A DNA stretch of 61,605 bases from Perkinsus olseni (lineage: Eukaryota; Perkinsozoa; Perkinsida). The position numbers and the translations under genes were made by a program. Positions 22,791 through 33,402 of the stretch are shown one piece after another (position 1 is the stretch's first letter; every line of letters begins with the position of its first letter). The stretch lies in the NCBI GenBank assembly GCA_013115125.1, contig JABANN010000148.1, positions 1 through 61,605 on the forward strand. The letters run 5' to 3'. The notes below the pieces were generated by a model. The model worked only from the letters and a program-made list of their open reading frames with translations, was not told where the DNA came from and ran no database searches.

Positions 22791-23147
22791 TGTTAGACGA
22801 GGGAGACAGAGCGAAGGCATCATAAGAGGTCGCGTGGCAACTGCGCAGAAACCCGAATTTAGCCATAATCGACCTAAAGATTCCCTCCTCAGAGGGTTAG
22901 TAACCACAGTCAACAACACTTGAAAGGCTTTTCGACGATCAGTCCGCCAAGTCGAAAATTGAAGCCATCTGCGATCATCCATGACGCGCTCCCCTTTGAG
23001 CCCTATGATTTCCACTGAGGACGCAATAAAAATCGATTGTACAGGCGTGCGCAGTGTCTCACACGGTCGTTTGCGTTTCTAAACAGGCTCCTTATTGCTT
23101 CCCCTGACCATTCTTCTCGCGTGTAGTACCCTTGGCTTCAGCCCGGT

Positions 23148-25300
23148 ATGTCGGCATCCTCCCCAACTGTCACCAATCGGTCGCGGGCATCTCCATCAAG
23201 CTCCCCTAAGAGCGGAGGCCAGCAGAAGAAGAATCTCAAGCGGAAGCGTCCGGAGAGCTCGTCGACATATGACAACCCCAAGCCCATCTCATGGCAACAG
23301 TTTTCCGTTGCGTAAGTCCAGTCTTCTCTTCTTCACCGTATCGAGCATCATTTTCCTCTCTCGTTCATCGCTGACGGCGGTATCACCGTTTTCTGAACAG
23401 CAGGGCGTCATTGGGATTATATCCTTGTTTTCCTCAGTTACGCGACCATGTGGGGCAAAATAGCTAATTTCACGGAGTCCCTCGCCGAGCAGTCGCACAA
23501 GAGCCTCGATCTACCGTACGCGGTAGCTCTCCCCGAAGCGTTCCTCAAAGATTCACGACCATTTCCACAGTACGTGTCTTTGAGGAAAGTCCCCTTCTTG
23601 CAGGTATCAAGATCTAAAATCTCGCCGTCAAGCGCGAGCTAAGAAGGAGGCCGAAGCGAGGAAGGATTTGGAGACCCAGATTAAACAGGAGCAGAAGAAG
23701 AACGAGAAAATGAAGTAGTAGCTGTTTTCACGCCCGTCATGACCATATCCGTCTAGAGGGGTTCTTTCGGCCAAATTCACCGTTCGCTATGGTTGGTTCA
23801 ACGGAGCGCGCCACGAAATTCCCGGCGGCTTGGCCGTACGACTGTGCCTTCGAGGTGTCTTTGAGAAATCTCATTTTGTCTGGGATGCCTCGATTGTAGC
23901 TACTGACGCTTGAGAGAAAGTTACTTAGCGAAATTCTGGGTTAACTATCGGAAAATAGGTCTGGGGGTGCTGATCCGCCTCGTGGCACGTGCCCGCGTAT
24001 TCGAACTTTCGCTCTACCCGCTCTTTTCGTCCTCGTTCAGCCCAGAGGGAGGCTCCGGCATGGATTAGCATATTTTGTGTTATTTTCAGGCGGTCGATTG
24101 ACGAGAACACGAAGGGCTTGTCGAACTTCATAAAGATGATGAAAAAGAAGGTAAGCTATATTTTAGCTATATTCCCGAAGTTGCAGCTCTGAGGACGGTA
24201 TTACTGCTGTTGAAGGCCAAAGTGTTGGCCAGGCCGTTTTGTTCGGTTTTGCAAGCATCGTCGGAATGATGGCTCTCCGTTTTCCTTTTCTTTTTCGCGC
24301 ACTTCCATGAGACTCTAATGGAGGAGATTAGCTATGGCGTTGGAGGATTTGCACGCAGGCACCCGATCAGAAGTACACGAAGAACCAATATGCGTCGATG
24401 TTCAGTAAATTATCGCAGAAGGAGAGGCAGTGCTTCGCTGATGGATCGTACTACTCGGGACGAGGGGCGTTGCCACGCGGCTTCACGATAATTTCTCACT
24501 TTTATGATAATTTTTGTTATCGATCGTCTGAGCGATTCGAGGAATGATAGTTGTATCTGTATCAGGTTGGGCGATTTTCGCGAGCATTGATGAGGTTGTC
24601 TCGCCTGTTAGATACGCCAATAACGGCAATGTTGCGGAGAAAGCTGCAGGACGGCAGAACAAGGCCAACCGAAGTACTGAATGGTGAACTCGGCTGGTTC
24701 TTTATTGGCGAGCTCTCGTTTTCACGCGCCACTAAATTAATTGAACTCGATGGAACTTGGAGACCCGTGACGCGCTCGCCCTAGACCATTTGCTTTGTTG
24801 TCCATTGTTCGTTTTGGTTGACCTTTTTCTTTTCAGCACCGAAGAAGGCTAAGAAGGCTGGCGAGTTCGATAACTTCATCAATGACGAGGCATCGTCTTC
24901 GTCAGAGTCATCGGCCGAGGAGGACAACGGCCACGAGAGCGACTCCAGTAGCGGTTCTTCTAGCAGCGGCGAAGGGTAGTCGGTGCTTCAGATGTCCACA
25001 TCTCGCGTGCTCTCGAATAGCTACAGCTGTACGTTGATCAAACGCCACCGGTTATGGTATGCTGTGCTCAGGAGCTCTAGCAGTGGGTCCAGCTCTGGTG
25101 GCTCTGATCGGGAATCGGGGAGCGGCAGCTCCTCGGATGAGGGGGATCCGATGGGGAAGGTACCGCTACGGTGCGATGCTACTGGGCTCGATATTGAACT
25201 GTTTCAGATTACTAGGCGACGGTACTCGAAGGGGGAGTCCCCGAGGAAACAGCTGGAGAGGGATGCCCAACCCATCATCAAGAAGTTTACTTGGACTTAG
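23148..25300 (+). CDS. Basic/Ser-rich protein, probably nuclear, uncharacterised
   Basis: It starts at the ATG at 23148 (MSASSPTVTNRSRASPSSSP) with a basic patch KKNLKRKRPES. Later exons give WGKIANFTESLAEQSHKSLD, PYAVALPEAFLKD, a Lys/Glu-rich helix (KKEAEARKDLETQIKQEQKK), TKGLSNFIKMMKKK, and YTKNQYASMFSKLSQKER. Two acidic Ser-rich exons follow (NDEASSSSESSAEEDNG and SDRESGSGSSSDEGDP). It ends with RRRYSKGESPRKQLERD, IIKKFTWT and a stop at 25298-25300. Alternating basic and acidic runs suggest a nuclear or nucleolar protein. The introns in 24190-24830 are longer and more AT-rich than usual here. I do not recognise a family. Confidence 0.5.
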
Positions 25301-25438
25301 TAACCGTATCATACTCTTTGTTATTAGCTTCTATAACATTTTATCGACGTAGACTGACTGTTGTGTGATGATAATAATGTTGCTGGGGGAGCTATCGCCT
25401 AGTAGTGGTTTGTGTCCGGAGGAGCTGCTATCACTAGA

Positions 25439-25541
25439 ATGGCCACCACGACTAGCCGTCAGAAGCAAGGAGCAGCAACAACAGGAGGGATTAATAACAC
25501 CCTTTACGTCAATAACCTCAACGACAAGATAAAGTTGGATG

Positions 25542-25601
<60 letters not shown>

Positions 25602-26160
25602 CTGCACCGGTGAAGCCTCCATGGCTTAGTCGCCCGCTCAGATCTGAAGCCCTTGTTGTTTGAGCTCTTCGCCAGCTTTGGACCGGTCCTGGCCGTATAT
25701 GCGGGGAAGGGCCAATCCAGAAGGGGTCAAGCATTCGTAATAACACGGGCTTATTTGAGATCTTCCAGCTCTAAGGTTAGCGTTGATCAGATTGCCTTCC
25801 GGGAGGCATCGAACGCCGCTCTGGCGATGAAGACACTTAACGGCTTTCCCTTCCTCGACAAGCCTTTGGTAGGGCGCCACTGTGTGCCCGAAGACGGCAT
25901 TGCTGTCATCTCAGAGAATCGCCTTTGCTCGGACGAAGTCGGATGTAGTGGCTAGGGCCGATGGTACATTCAAACCCAGACGGAGAGGGGCCAAGAATGG
26001 ACAGGTAGGGCTTCACGTCATCACTGTTTTACTTTGGGGTTGATCGCTTTTTCTGCTGTGGTGGTAGGCACCGAAGCCCAAGCGACGAGTAACGGTGAAC
26101 GTCCCGAAGGCAGCTGAAGGAGAGGAAGCAGAAGAGGTTGAAATGTCCGATGCCGACTGA
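25439..26160 (+). CDS. U2 snRNP B''/U1A-type RRM protein
   Basis: This spliceosomal protein binds a U1 or U2 snRNA stem-loop. It starts at the ATG at 25439. The RRM opens with NNTLYVNNLNDKIKLD, the RNP2 region of the U1A/U2B''/SNF family. A 100-bp intron (25542-25641) follows, then DLKPLLFELFASFGPVLAVY, GQAFVSVDQIAF, ALAMKTLNGFPFLDKPL, and, after another intron, RIAFARTKSDVVARADGTFK. The tail is KPKRRVTVNVPKAAEGEEAE, ending in SDAD and TGA at 26158-26160. Only one RRM is present, so it is shorter than animal U1A/U2B'' with two. Whether it serves U1, U2 or both cannot be read from the sequence. Confidence 0.88.
25542..25600 (+). repeat. (GTA)19 microsatellite at a 5' splice site
   Basis: 19 GTA units plus GT run from the first base of the U2B''/U1A intron, so every unit could serve as a GT donor. 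The intron closes with CAG at 25639-25641. Confidence 0.85.
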
Positions 26161-26262
26161 AACTGATCGTTAATTACAGCGGAGCGATGCACAGTAGTAT
26201 CTTTTCCATCGCAGGACGTGAAAGGTCTCTCCCATTGCTGTTTATTGCGTTGGTGCTCGTTT

Positions 26263-26643
26263 CTACGGTCGCGGCCCTCTCTTGTAGCTTGCCAGATCAC
26301 CTCCACCTTTCCTTCCATACACGATGTACTCTTCTTGCCCGGCGATGAGAAGGACCGCCACTCTGTCATCGTGTACCTTTCGAGACTGGGGTTGTGGCAA
26401 CTGCCGCGCTCGACCATCTCCCCGGTAGTTGAATTGATTGTACGTATACGGATCCTGCGGGAGACAGCTTGGCGAATCCTTGAATACTGGCGTGGATGCA
26501 TGGTACTCGAGTACTGAGAACTGGGTGCTTGTACTGAAAACCGGAAGGTCTGGTGAGAGTTTGCTCCTCGGACTTTCGTCAGATCCTTCAGAGTGGCGGT
26601 TCAGCGTACCGTACTTGTAGACGTGGAAGTGTGCATGAGCCAT
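26263..26643 (-). CDS. Small uncharacterised protein
   Basis: An uninterrupted frame of 126 codons from the ATG at 26643 (MAHAHFHVYKYGTLNRHSEG) to TAG at 26263-26265. It is rich in Ser, Pro, Tyr and Arg. Mid segments read VFSTSTQFSVLEYHASTPVF and VAVLLIAGQEEYIVYG. There are no signal peptide, membrane segment or known domain. It converges with the U2B''/U1A gene, whose stop is only about 100 bp away. An open frame this long without introns could be real or fortuitous. Confidence 0.4.
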   Translation of the reverse strand: MAHAHFHVYKYGTLNRHSEGSDESPRSKLSPDLPVFSTSTQFSVLEYHASTPVFKDSPSCLPQDPYTYNQFNYRGDGRARQLPQPQSRKVHDDRVAVLLIAGQEEYIVYGRKGGGDLASYKRGPRP

Positions 26644-26737
26644 GATCGATGGTTCCAATTAAATGAGCATAGGACTCTCCGCTATTCATGCCGTTCAAGT
26701 TTGCAAAGCCGGCAGTTTCTACTTCTGGTTCCTGCTC

Positions 26738-27452
26738 ATGCCGCCTATCAAATTCCGTCCGCCTAAGCCAGTGCAGTTCCGAGTGCCAAGAGTGGGTCCC
26801 GTTTGACTCCCAGGCAATTTCGTGGCGCAGCGGTCGTGATTAGGCGGCCATTCCCGAGCTAGAACAGAAGCCCATAATACATATGGGGAAGACATTGATA
26901 GCTCAAGAGGCAAAAAGGATCAAGGCTGAGCACTTGGAGGAGGCTCGGAAGATACTCCGACGGAAGCTTGGCAAGTATGGTGGCTGCTCGGGGTCGCGGC
27001 GGGGCAGTTCCATCTTGGTAGGGGTAAGGAGTTCAACATGCTGGTCCATGCTACCTACCCTGTAACAAACAGAGTTGAAGGCACCAAGAGAGGGAAGGGG
27101 AAGGGAGAGATAGCTTACCACGTGGCCAGAGTACCAGTGGGCGGTGCTCTGTTCCAGGTAGAAGGCTTGCTGTAGGAGCTAGTGGGCGTCTAGCGTGGTA
27201 GATACCGGGAGTGCCTGGGCTACCGGGGTTAGCTCCCGACTACAAAGGCTTCTCTGGCATACAGGGCAGATTCCCTATAAACTGCCAATATCGGAATCAA
27301 AGTGAGTCCGACGTATATTTAAGGACACCGAGGCCGGCCTCTCAGCGAACAACTTCAAGATGGACAGAGTATGCGCGGAGGTGCCAGCAAGGGTCCAAGT
27401 GGCGAAATGGCGGCGGCAAGGTTTGATAGGGGCAGACCCGACTCCCGCCTGA
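26738..27452 (+). CDS. Mitochondrial ribosomal protein uL16 (L16)
   Basis: uL16 is a large-subunit protein near the peptidyl-transferase centre. A short start (MPPIKFRPPKPVQFRVPRVG) is followed, after an intron, by LIAQEAKRIKAEHLEEARKI and LRRKLGKYG. The next part reads NMLVHATYPVTNRVEGTKRG then KGKGEIAYHVARVPVGGALF, which matches the uL16 'FPDKPVTKK...MGKGKG...WVAVVKPGxxLFE' block. The last exons give WHTGQIPYKLPISESK, the counterpart of 'ASHKLPIKTKFV', and a basic tail ending near 27452. The divergent sequence and lack of eukaryotic L10 features point to the mitochondrial version. The start is uncertain; another ATG lies at 26688. Confidence 0.65.
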
Positions 27453-27671
27453 GCACGGGCTGAGGGCCATGAAAAGTTTCTGTGAGTACCTGGCTCCGAG
27501 TTGGGATGGATTTAGTATGGGGGCGAGCCAGCATTGTTGTTGTTGATGATCCTCTCCCCTAGTGTGCCCTCCATCCGTCCCGACTCAGTGAAGTCGTTCA
27601 AGGCGGAGTCGGTGTGCAGTGGCGGTGGTGTACCGGCTCACATTGGCCCGATAGAGGATGCCACTCACAAC

Positions 27672-29668
27672 ATGGACGGCAACGAGCTGCTGCAGATGAA
27701 CTTGAGGAGGATGTTCGAGGACCGCATCCTCACTGACTTCACTATAGTCTGTAGGAAACGGCAGCCCAGCTGGCCCGACCGAGAGGAGCTCCTTAGGTAC
27801 ATGCTCTGAGCCTGGCGGCAGTGGCGAGATCAAGGCCCACTCAGTGATTCTGGCTGCTCACAGTGGGTCCTTGTCTCCGAGTGCAATTGCCTATAAAACA
27901 CGGTCCACTAGGTGGAGTACTACGCCAGCAGCTATGCCAGCCTAGAGCCACCAACAAGCTGGAGATTCATCAGAAGTAGTACAGGAGGCCGGCAGCGGAG
28001 CGTTTGCCGCCTTCGACTGTGTAGATTGAGCGTAATGAGGGCCCTGGTGCGGTTCATGTATTTCGGCGGCCTTGCACCTGATGATGACCCTACCTCATTG
28101 TCCGCAGCCGACATGCTGAGTGTACTGGCGGAGGCCCGCAATCTAGGCATCGAAGCTCTGACCGAGGATATGGTAGCTCAGGTTATCCTCCCCAAGCTAG
28201 ACCCGCACAAGTAGGTCCCTTCGCTTATATTCCTGTATGCCGCCTTCCAGTTGTCTATCCATCCTGCTGCATCCATCCCTGTCCTCTCACTCCACCATCT
28301 CTCGGGAAGTATCGGCCTACGTTGGTCAGCAGTTGCCGCGTCTGCTGCATACGGACGCCCTAAGGAAGCAGCTTTTGGATGGCCACCTCTCCCAGTTTGC
28401 CATGGCGCATGTCCTGGGCCCAGCCTCGCAGGCCATTGCCACCGACCTCGATTGCGAGAGTCTGTGGCAGATGTGGCAGGTGGAAGACACCGCAGCTGCC
28501 CCTTGCAGGTGTCGTCCGATTCGTCACCGAGTGGGCTGGTCTGGACTCGATCTGTGACCTCTTGCGGCAGTGCAAGAGTTGGCAGGAGTGGCGGCAAGCG
28601 GCGGCAGCTCGTGGCGGGAAGTTTGCTGAGATCGATGTAGCTGTCTGTGTGGGGCCTTGTTATCTGAGTCAACCATTTTGTGCATCCAGACTCTGCCGGG
28701 GTACGCTCCTGCTGATTCGACTGCCTCGGCGCATGAATGGTACATCCCCAGTCTGAGAGCCCTCCTGCCGGACACCCCTGGGGGCAGTGCTGAGTCGGGT
28801 GATGCTGTTAGGGTTATCAAGGGTAGTAGGAACAGTCGGCCACTCGACGGCGGTTTCAGATTTATCTGTCTTGCATTTCCTGCACTTAGGTCAATTCTTC
28901 TCATGGGTGGTACGCCTTGACAGGGCCGATGAGGGCCGTATCAGGATCGTGTACGAGTCGGCGGATCTACGCCTACCTGTCAAGAGCTCATTCGCTGAGA
29001 GGCTCTGTGTTAAGCGATTCCCAGCTGCTCAGTTTCAATGGGAGGTTGGGTTGAGATCCCTGGTTCGATCCCGGCAGCAGACGTTTCATTCAGGTCAGCG
29101 CGGTATCAGTCCCGTCCGGTGCTGCTCCTGGGAGATCAAGGCCGCCTCACCATCAATGGCAGACTGTCATGAACAGCGACAGACCACCGGTGTTCATATG
29201 CTTCCCTTCCGGCGTTAACCTGCATTGGAGTACCGCAGGCTCGCCCCAGACTAAAACCGTTTCATTTCCCACTCAGGCACTACGATACCGATCGGGGTTC
29301 CGCCGGGGGAGGATGTCGCCCTGTCGGTGAGGGCCAACCTGGTGGAGATCCCCTTGGTGTCTTTAATACTGTAGGCCACCTTTGAAGCTCCTGCTCACCA
29401 CCGCGTCAAACAGATACTACTTCTCGGCTGATCTCAACACCACCGTGCGTTCAGAAGATATCCTTAATCGCCTCCCGCACATGGAATTCAGGTCGAGCAT
29501 ATCCTTTGCAGTGCGTGATCCAGCTCTACTGTGCTCAGATGTGTGAGCTCCTTCTCGCTATTCCAACAGCAGCTGGTAGCAGGCGGCGGTGCTGCCGCTG
29601 GTGGTGGCCCCTCGCTCGGTGGTACCACGAATCTGAGCAACCTGTCGGCGATGAAGTCACACGAGTAG
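27672..29668 (+). CDS. BTB/POZ-domain protein
   Basis: The BTB domain reads MDGNELLQMNLRRMFEDRIL, TDFTIVC, then (after a short intron) GEIKAHSVILAAHS, a variable middle, and VMRALVRFMYFGGLAPDD with LSVLAEARNLGIEALTEDM. This is the usual order of BTB strands and helices, ending near 28190. Downstream exons continue with LLHTDALRKQLLDGHLSQFA, RFVTEWAGLDSICDLLRQ, GQFFSWVVRLDRADEGRIRI and YQSRPVLLLGDQGRLTINGR. The tail is Gly-rich (FQQQLVAGGGAAAGGG) with TAG at 29666-29668. BTB proteins often act as substrate adaptors for CUL3 ubiquitin ligases or as oligomerisation modules; nothing here decides which. The frame is open upstream of 27672, so the true start may be earlier. Confidence 0.72.
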
Positions 29669-29741
29669 CGCCATCCGTGCTCCTGGTGCTGCGGGTGTTT
29701 AATTCAATAGTCACCACCATCATAGCATCGGCATCGTCATC

Positions 29742-31420
29742 ATGAGTTTCACACTCCTCGGTGGAGTTGATTTCGGTCAATAGTGGTCACTCAGGCCCTA
29801 ATCGCCTCCCTTGCAGCCATTACTTGTATTTTTCCCGCGACTCTTCCCCGATTAACACCTCACCCGGCATGACCGACTGGGTGGGCTCCTTTCGCGCTGT
29901 CGTCGTCAGTCTATCTCCGTTCCCTTCTTCAGTTACGTATACGGTCAGCCGCACTCTTCCTAGCTGTGATGATGGTCTCGGCCAGTGTAGACCGAGATTG
30001 CGAAAGAGATGGTATGGACTGTGTCTCCTCTCTTACGGATACAGTCTCGGTGAGGCCTTGATCGGCATGCCGCGCCCTCGAGGTAGCCACCGCCTTTCAG
30101 GCCCAGTTCACTCGAGCGAAGGTGGATTTAGCCCCGACCAGGGCACAGGACGTGGACTTAGGTGAGAGGCCCATGGAATTTGGTTTTTCTGCCACTGTGC
30201 CCCCTTCCCAGACCAAGCCAAGAAGCCGGGCTTCTTCTCGAAGGACATGAAAGAGAGTAAGTAGTCGCTGCGCCGCAGTGGTGGAATCTTTCGATCTGTT
30301 CAGTGCTAAAGCGACGAGATCGGTCCCAGACGCAGTCAGAGTTGGACTCGGAAGGCCAGACGATGTAGCATACCCCAAACGGAGTGTGTTTTGGACTACA
30401 TCTCTTAGATTTGGTATGAACCTTGACACGTGTGTGGACACGCTCGAGGGCGCAGTAGGACGGTACAAAGTAGGGACGGCATCAAGAGCGGCTTCGTCCA
30501 GTACTGCTGCTGTTAGGTGTTCGAGGGGCAGGTGATCAGCGTAGAGAACAATGTAATATCGGACAATTTGCTTCGCTCGAATAATGGAATCTTTGCAGGT
30601 GGTCCAGAGCGAGAGCCGAGTTAGAGCGGTAGTGGACCTCTCGAAAGTGGTGGATAAAGAAGTAGCATGAGTTCAACCAGAATCGACCTCCGGATATCCG
30701 ATGCGTATCTTTGCAGGGTTCGACCTTCCATCTGGAGATTGATAAACTTTTCGACTTGTACAACAATGTGGCCGTGAGGTGCTCCACACTTATTACTTGC
30801 TTGCGCTGTAGTTCACTTTCTTCAGAGCAAATACTCTCGAGAAGTGGATGGCTGATGAGAAGACGGTGAGTCTCTACCAGTGTGTAGCTCTTATTGACTA
30901 TCCTTCCTTCGACCTCAGGTGCGTGATCATCTCAGCTCAGTGTATCGTATATTGCAGGCTAAATCAGTCCAGCAGGAGGTGGGTATTCTCAGTGTCTCAG
31001 TATCGGTAATCGTCAATGGTCATAGGGAGAGCTAGAGGAGATGAGAGTTATACTATCGAATGCTGTGAAGAAGATGCAGGGCATCCACTCTCATGTATCC
31101 AAGGTCCTCACCGCTGGTAAGGCCATATCCGCGAACGTAGTGGTGCTAGAAGGAGGTGTTGTTAGTTGCCAACGCTGAGACTGCTATGTACGAGTGGGCC
31201 TACAACGTCACTGTGAAGGTAAACGCTCAGACGACTAAGATAGTGAATGTAGTATTGATGAGAACTGGTGAAGGTATGGTATGACCGACTGCTCCCCTTT
31301 CAGCTTGCTCAAGGCATGGAGTATCGAATCGCGCAGATCGACAACGCAGAGATCGAGATGGCGAGAATGGCCAACCTCCTTCTCTCGCGTAGGATGGGTG
31401 GCCCGCGCAATAGTATATAG
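29742..31420 (+). CDS. Helical/coiled-coil protein, possibly BAR-like
   Basis: The ATG at 29742 begins MSFTLLGGVDFG and a GT donor follows. Later exons give FQAQFTRAKVDLAPTRAQDV, AKKPGFFSKDMKE, SESRVRAVVDLSKVVDKEVA, FDLHLEIDKLFDLYNNVAV, VRDHLSSVYRILQAKS and EEMRVILSNAVKKMQGIHSH. The end is GMEYRIAQIDNAEIEMARMA with NLLLSRR and TAG at 31418-31420. Long amphipathic helices separated by short introns suggest a BAR-type or other helical-bundle membrane-associated protein. This is a guess from helix spacing, not a motif match. Confidence 0.5.
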
Positions 31421-31870
31421 GCTTCGTATCGCTTCAGTGGCACGACACTTCCACGACGGCGACATAACGGACGCTGCTGAGCAGATGGTAGTGCACACCA
31501 GCGAGGAGAAGCTGCGAGCGCACCGAAAGGGCAGCGGATCCATGGCCGGTGGGACGTTGGTACTTGCACTGAGGTGATCGAGGCCTTTCTTCAGATGGTC
31601 CTTCTCTTTCGGACATCGCCACCGCCCTCGGTGGTGGCACGGATATCCTGGCCGCACCGTCGCGGAAATCGTGATGATATCACGCATTCCTTCACATGCG
31701 TTCGTCGTTGTGGCTCGTCCGAGATTTTGTTTGAGTGCCTCAATGGGATGTCCCGGTGCTGTCGATAGGAGCATCACCTCGGACTGGGAAAGCTCACATG
31801 GATTGTCGTGATGATCGATTCTGGAAGATCCGTAATCGTGGATTCCTGCATGCCTGAGTGTTTGTTCTGC
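31421..31870. other. Intergenic, no gene seen
   Basis: 450 bp between the helical-protein stop and the first SLBP-like start. A long open frame on the minus strand crosses it, but that frame also crosses real exons on the plus strand and has no recognisable content. Confidence 0.5.
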
Positions 31871-33210
31871 ATGACATCCACCGTAGTACCAGACTCGGCT
31901 CCAGCGGAGGGCCGTGGGCGGTCGGATTCTATCGTCACTTCTGGCATCTGCTGGGCTGATTTGGATAGTAGTGATGACAGTAAGTGCCATCATATCCAAA
32001 CCACACTGGCCCCTGGGATTGCTTATCTTCCAGGCATGTCCTTCCCTGGAGCCTCAGCGGTCGCCACGAAGCCGGAAGTGCGCCCAACTGTCTCTCCAAC
32101 AGCATCTCCCTGTAGACAAAATTCAACGGAAGTCAGTGAGCTGAGCAGGAAGCTGTTCAGTAGGATGGGGCTGGGAGCTGTCCTACAAGAAGAGTCGTAG
32201 TCCGGATGTAGGGCTGACCCGAGCTGCAGAAGGCAAAGGTGCCCCATCGCGAGGATTCGGGTTCCTTATGGAGATGTCTCATAATATGCCGCTTGCTGCT
32301 GATGACTCCAAAGATAGCAGCAGGTCTATGTTGATGTCTGGTGAGACCTGTTCAACTGCACTAACGGCAGGGGTGTAGGCTCTTGCAGGGCTCGAGGACA
32401 CCAAGCGGAGTCACAAGCGGTGTCTGAGCAGCAGCGGCGTGGGCATTATAACAGGGGATACATCGACGGCTAGCAAGTTCAGGAGGGTTGCCAACGGGGA
32501 TAGGCTAGCGGTAGGGGATCTCTGCTCTGGTGGGCTGCATCACTTTGTACAGGCTGGGCCGAGTTCATTCCCCGAACCAGGGCGTGACCCTGTATTCGGC
32601 CATGAGAGCTCCGGTGGAGAGAAGAACGTAAGGGGCGAATTCAGTACTTAGGATGCCGAGAGTCATGCTAACACTCAAAGCCTTTTTGGTCAGTCTCGTC
32701 ATCTCGAGCCCAATGGAAGTACGAGAAGGAAGCGTTACAGGGTGGCCCGGAGACGCCAGAGTATCGCCGGCGGGTGAGCTTCTCCTGAATTGGCATGCGG
32801 GGGGCTCACTGCAATTTGGTAGACCTGAACAACGACTCGAAGCAGCGTCCGAGGAGCAGTGGCAGCTGCGGTTTGAGCAGCGTGCCAAGCAAGTGGAGAT
32901 CGGCAAGAAGACTGAGTCTTACGTTGCCTATCGGACCGCTGTATCACTCTCTACTGCAGTTGGGCGATGGTGTAATGCTAACGTGGGCAGGTGAGTCCTT
33001 CCCGACGGAGGCCGTTTGTGGATCCTGTGACGCCGGATCCGACGAGCAAGCTCAGTAAGAGAGCATTCGAGGCCCAGCTAAGACGATGGAGGAAGAGTTT
33101 GCATTCACTGGAAATTCATGCGGAGCAGATGGTGAGTCATCTTGGTTCGCCCCGGGGTTCGCCACTGTGAAGCTCAGGTGTGATAGGAGAGCTTCGTTCC
33201 TATCAATTAG
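31871..33210 (+). CDS. SLBP: Histone mRNA stem-loop-binding protein (SLBP), copy A
   Basis: SLBP binds the 3' stem-loop of replication-dependent histone mRNAs and controls their processing, translation and decay. The N-terminal exon starts MTSTVVPDSAPAEGRGRS and ends CWADLDSSDDS at a GTAAGT donor. Middle exons give FGFLMEMSHNMPLAADDSKD and GLEDTKRSHKRCLSSSG. The RNA-binding domain reads EEQWQLRFEQRAKQVEIGKK, TESYVAYRTA, then (after an intron at 32940-32985) VSPSRRRPFVDPVTPDP and SKRAFEAQLRRWRKSLHSLE. It aligns along its length with the SLBP signature, with TPDP in place of TPNK and RAF in place of RSW. A last short exon gives ESFVPIN and TAG at 33208-33210. It shares exon order with copy B. 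Confidence 0.85.
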
Positions 33211-33402
33211 AGTCATTAGGGGCATGATGCCATTGCATCGCTCCGCTTAGTTGCGGAAAGTTGATATCATGATTGCCCACGGCTGCAGCACCAAGCCACG
33301 AGGTGCATGCAGGCATTTGCTTCGAAGTGCGGTCGTGTGGTGTTGGGAAGAGCAGCATCTCTCGGGTGTATTCAGATAGTTTAAATCGGTAGAAGTAGTA
33401 GC

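Noticed and set aside
29050-29092. tRNA T-arm-like GGTTCGATCCCGG
   Set aside because: Flanking sequence does not give a 70-nt cloverleaf. The stretch is a 52-bp intron (GTTGGG...CATTCAG) in the BTB gene.
31235-31999. 254-codon open frame on the minus strand
   Set aside because: It overlaps a plus-strand exon with good helical-protein content (GMEYRIAQIDNAEIEMA...). Its own sequence is low in recognisable features, and it covers an intergenic stretch. Probably a chance frame.
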